A DNA stretch of 14,870 bases. Origin: Clostridia bacterium (lineage in GTDB: Bacteria > Bacillota_A > Clostridia > Oscillospirales > CAG-272). The notes under the pieces were generated by a model, which was not told the origin of the DNA, did not search any database, and was given only the letters and a program-made list of their open reading frames with translations. Shown here piece by piece: positions 12,973 to 14,870 of the stretch. Position 1 is the stretch's first letter. The number at the start of each line of letters is the position of its first letter. A program made the translations under genes and the position numbers. The stretch is taken from assembly GCA_017414585.1 (NCBI GenBank), contig JAFQLN010000141.1, positions 1 through 14,870 on the forward strand, written 5' to 3'.

Positions 12973-14541
12973 TTATTCGAGATTCCTGCCTGCGCGGACC
13001 GCTTCAAAATCTTCTTCGATTTCCTTTGACGGAGCAGGCGTCAGGAGCGATACAACGACGATGCAGAGTGCACCGAAAATGAAAGCGGGGAGCAGTTCAT
13101 AAATAGCGAAACCGCCGCCGAGCTTGGAAATTGCGAGCTTCCAGACAAAGACCATACCGCCGCCGCCGAGCATACCGGCAATTGCACCGGCACGGGTCAT
13201 TCTCTTCCAGAAGAGGGAGAAGAGCATCAGCGGACCGAATGTTGCGCCGAAACCTGCCCATGCAAACGATACGATCTGGAAGATGACACTGTCTTCATCA
13301 AGTGCGATCACAACAGCAATCAGGGAAATCACCAGAAGCGTGATGCGGGAAACGAGCATAATCTGCTTATCCGTTGCATCCTTCTTGGCAATGCCGTGAT
13401 AGATATTCTTCGCAAACGCAGATGCAGCGATCAGAAGATAGGAGTCGGACGAGCTGATGGTTGCCGCGAGAATCCCTGCCATGACAAATCCTGCGAGGAT
13501 AGCGGGAAGCGAAGTGGTTGCGAGTGTGATAAAGATGTTTTCAGCTGCGGAGGAAGTGAGGTGAACCGTCGGGTAAAGTGCGCGGCCGACAAGACCGATG
13601 AATACGGCAACTGCGAGAGAGATGCAGACCCATACCATCGCAATGCGTCTGGAACGGCTGAGTTCTTCTTCCTTGCGGATCGCCATGAAGCGAAGGAGAA
13701 CCTGCGGCATACCGAAGTATCCAAGCCCCCATGCCATCATGGATGCAATCTTGAGGAAGCCGTAATCCGATGCTGCGCCGAAGACCGGTTTTCCGGCTTC
13801 AACAAGCTGTACACCGTCTTCCCCGAGCGTCGGCGATGCAAGACCGAAGAAATCGAGGAAACCGGGAATGGACTGCGCATTTTCGATAACAGCGCCGAGA
13901 CCACCCGCACGGATGGTGCTGATAATAACAATTACCGTCAGCGCAACGATCATGACAAGCGCCTGCATAAAGTCGGACGCACTCTCAGCAAGGAAACCGC
14001 CGAGAAGTGTATAGAGCAGAACAAATACCGCACCGACAATCAGCATGGATGTATATGATGCACCGAACAGCGTCGAGAAGAGCTTGCCGCAGGTGACAAA
14101 GCAGCTGGATGCGTATACGGTGAAGAAAATCAGAATGAAGAGCGCAGCGATGGTGAGAATGACTTTCTTCTGTTCGCGGAAACGGTTGGAGAAGAATTCG
14201 GGAAGCGTGATGGAATTGTTCGCACGGACACTGTACCGGCGCAGACGCTTGGAAACGATGAGCCAGTTGAGATATGTACCCACTGCAAGACCGAACGCTG
14301 TCCAGAAAGCGTCAGCCAGACCGCACCAGTATGCGACGCCGGGCAGCCCCATCAGGAGCCAGCCGCTCATATCCGACGCCTCCGCACTCATGGCAGTGAC
14401 CCACGGACCGAGCGAACGTCCGCCGAGGAAGTAGTTTTCAGAGCTTGTGTTTGCTTTTTTGGCACAGAAAATGCCGATTCCGACGACGACTGCCATATAA
14501 ATGATCATGGCTATGAGAATCTGGATTGTTTTGCCGTCCAT
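12973..14541 (-). CDS. putP: Sodium:proline symporter (PutP type, SSS family)
   Basis: A 522-residue integral membrane transporter of the sodium:solute symporter family that should import proline with Na+. About 12-13 hydrophobic segments are visible, beginning IQILIAMIIYMAVVVGIGIF (6-25). SAEASDMSGWLLMGLPG (52-68) is the PutP signature; D57 and S59 correspond to E. coli D55 and S57, needed for Na+ coupling. WGLGYFGMPQVLLRFMAI (271-288) is also PutP-like, and ATISSSDS (360-367) matches the second Na+ site region. The C-terminus is short and charged, with no sensor domain. ATG 14541 has a full GGAGG 8 nt upstream. It is a single-gene unit with its own promoter and terminator, convergent with the aro operon and apparently unrelated to it. 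Proline is the best substrate guess; a related amino acid remains possible. Confidence 0.92.
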   Translation of the reverse strand: MDGKTIQILIAMIIYMAVVVGIGIFCAKKANTSSENYFLGGRSLGPWVTAMSAEASDMSGWLLMGLPGVAYWCGLADAFWTAFGLAVGTYLNWLIVSKRLRRYSVRANNSITLPEFFSNRFREQKKVILTIAALFILIFFTVYASSCFVTCGKLFSTLFGASYTSMLIVGAVFVLLYTLLGGFLAESASDFMQALVMIVALTVIVIISTIRAGGLGAVIENAQSIPGFLDFFGLASPTLGEDGVQLVEAGKPVFGAASDYGFLKIASMMAWGLGYFGMPQVLLRFMAIRKEEELSRSRRIAMVWVCISLAVAVFIGLVGRALYPTVHLTSSAAENIFITLATTSLPAILAGFVMAGILAATISSSDSYLLIAASAFAKNIYHGIAKKDATDKQIMLVSRITLLVISLIAVVIALDEDSVIFQIVSFAWAGFGATFGPLMLFSLFWKRMTRAGAIAGMLGGGGMVFVWKLAISKLGGGFAIYELLPAFIFGALCIVVVSLLTPAPSKEIEEDFEAVRAGRNLE

Positions 14542-14617
14542 AAGATATCCTCCTTAAAAATGAAACATGAAATACGGTTCAGCACTTTCGCGCATTACCG
14601 TGGAAAAATATAGCATT

Positions 14618-14646
14618 AGGATATCACATTTTATTCATTTTTTCAA
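14618..14646 (-). promoter_or_regulatory. Sigma-A promoter of putP
   Basis: Read on the minus strand: TTGAAA (14646-14641), 17 bases, TATCCT (14623-14618). The spacer is AT-rich. The transcript would start near 14611, giving a 5' untranslated region of about 70 nt. Confidence 0.65.
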
Positions 14647-14730
14647 GGGGTTTTATACATTTTTTCTCCAATAAATGTTTCTTTATACGAAAAAGTTCGT
14701 TTTGCAAAAAAATGGGGCTGTCGCAAGTAA

Positions 14731-14870
14731 AAAAGTTTTGGTCGAGCTTTTTCAAAAGCTCGTGGGGTTCAAAGGGGCAAAGCCCCTTGTCGAGCTCCGC
14801 AGAGCTCGAAACACCCAAGACTTCTGATAAAGTTCCTCTTTTTGGTTCTTTTTCTCCTCGCTAAAGGAGA
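14731..14870. repeat. Tandem-hairpin intergenic repeat (incomplete at window end)
   Basis: Three perfect hairpins follow one another: CGAGCTTTT/AAAAGCTCG (14743-14762, 2-base loop), AAGGGGC/GCCCCTT (14772-14788, loop AAA) and TCGAGCTC/GAGCTCGA (14790-14809, loop CGCA). A fourth, TCTCCT/AGGAGA (14853-14870), reaches the last base and may extend beyond. The short hydrophilic open frame across it on the minus strand has no ribosome binding site and is not taken as a gene. Closely packed palindromes of this kind resemble dispersed, non-autonomous repeats of Clostridia, but copy number cannot be judged from one copy. Confidence 0.55.

Noticed and set aside
14624..14818. 64-codon minus-strand open frame
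   Set aside because: Runs through the hairpin repeat and the putP promoter, with no ribosome binding site or domain.

Overview
The window looks like a chromosomal segment from a Gram-positive, Clostridia-type bacterium, probably near the Oscillospiraceae/Ruminococcaceae. This rests on consensus sigma-A promoters with 17-base spacers, GGAGG-type ribosome binding sites, hairpin-plus-U terminators, and the flavour of the proteins (DAHP synthase with an N-terminal ferredoxin-like domain, Firmicutes-type EPSP synthase, divergent chorismate synthase). GC is moderate, close to half by eye. No rRNA, tRNA, CRISPR array or transposase gene was seen.

Layout: (1) 2-112, the 3' end of an unidentified + strand gene, closed by a terminator placed to serve both strands. 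(2) 156-4327, minus strand: recG (DNA helicase) followed 17 nt later by a GH36 alpha-galactosidase-like gene, read from a promoter at 4358-4386. (3) 4519-5346, plus strand: a P-loop kinase like chloramphenicol phosphotransferase with an unexplained C-terminal extension, transcribed divergently from recG. (4) 5347-5822: a non-coding block holding a strong promoter inside an inverted repeat, then a leader RNA. (5) 5823-12855, plus strand: aroF-tyrA-aroB-aroA-aroC-aroE/K-aroQ, ending in a strong terminator. (6) 12973-14541, minus strand: a PutP-type sodium:solute symporter with its own terminator and promoter. (7) 14731-14870: a tandem-hairpin, probably dispersed, intergenic repeat that runs off the window.

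The aro cluster encodes all seven steps from PEP + erythrose-4-phosphate to chorismate (DAHP synthase, dehydroquinate synthase, type II dehydroquinase, fused shikimate dehydrogenase-shikimate kinase, EPSP synthase, chorismate synthase) plus the arogenate/prephenate dehydrogenase of the tyrosine branch. From aroB onward every gene overlaps the next by an ATGA, so translation is probably coupled. Chorismate mutase and prephenate dehydratase are absent from the window.

The most interesting element is the leader at 5579-5822. A well-placed ribosome binding site precedes a 19-codon ORF, MRNFFAAEYKFYYSYFFTR, in which 9 of 19 residues are Phe or Tyr. Its distal codons form the 5' arm of a perfect 11-bp hairpin, its stop codon lies in that hairpin's loop, and a 17-bp terminator hairpin followed by five U lies between it and aroF. 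This is the geometry of a trp/phe-type ribosome-mediated attenuator that would sense Phe and Tyr together. No T-box, the more usual Firmicutes solution, is visible.
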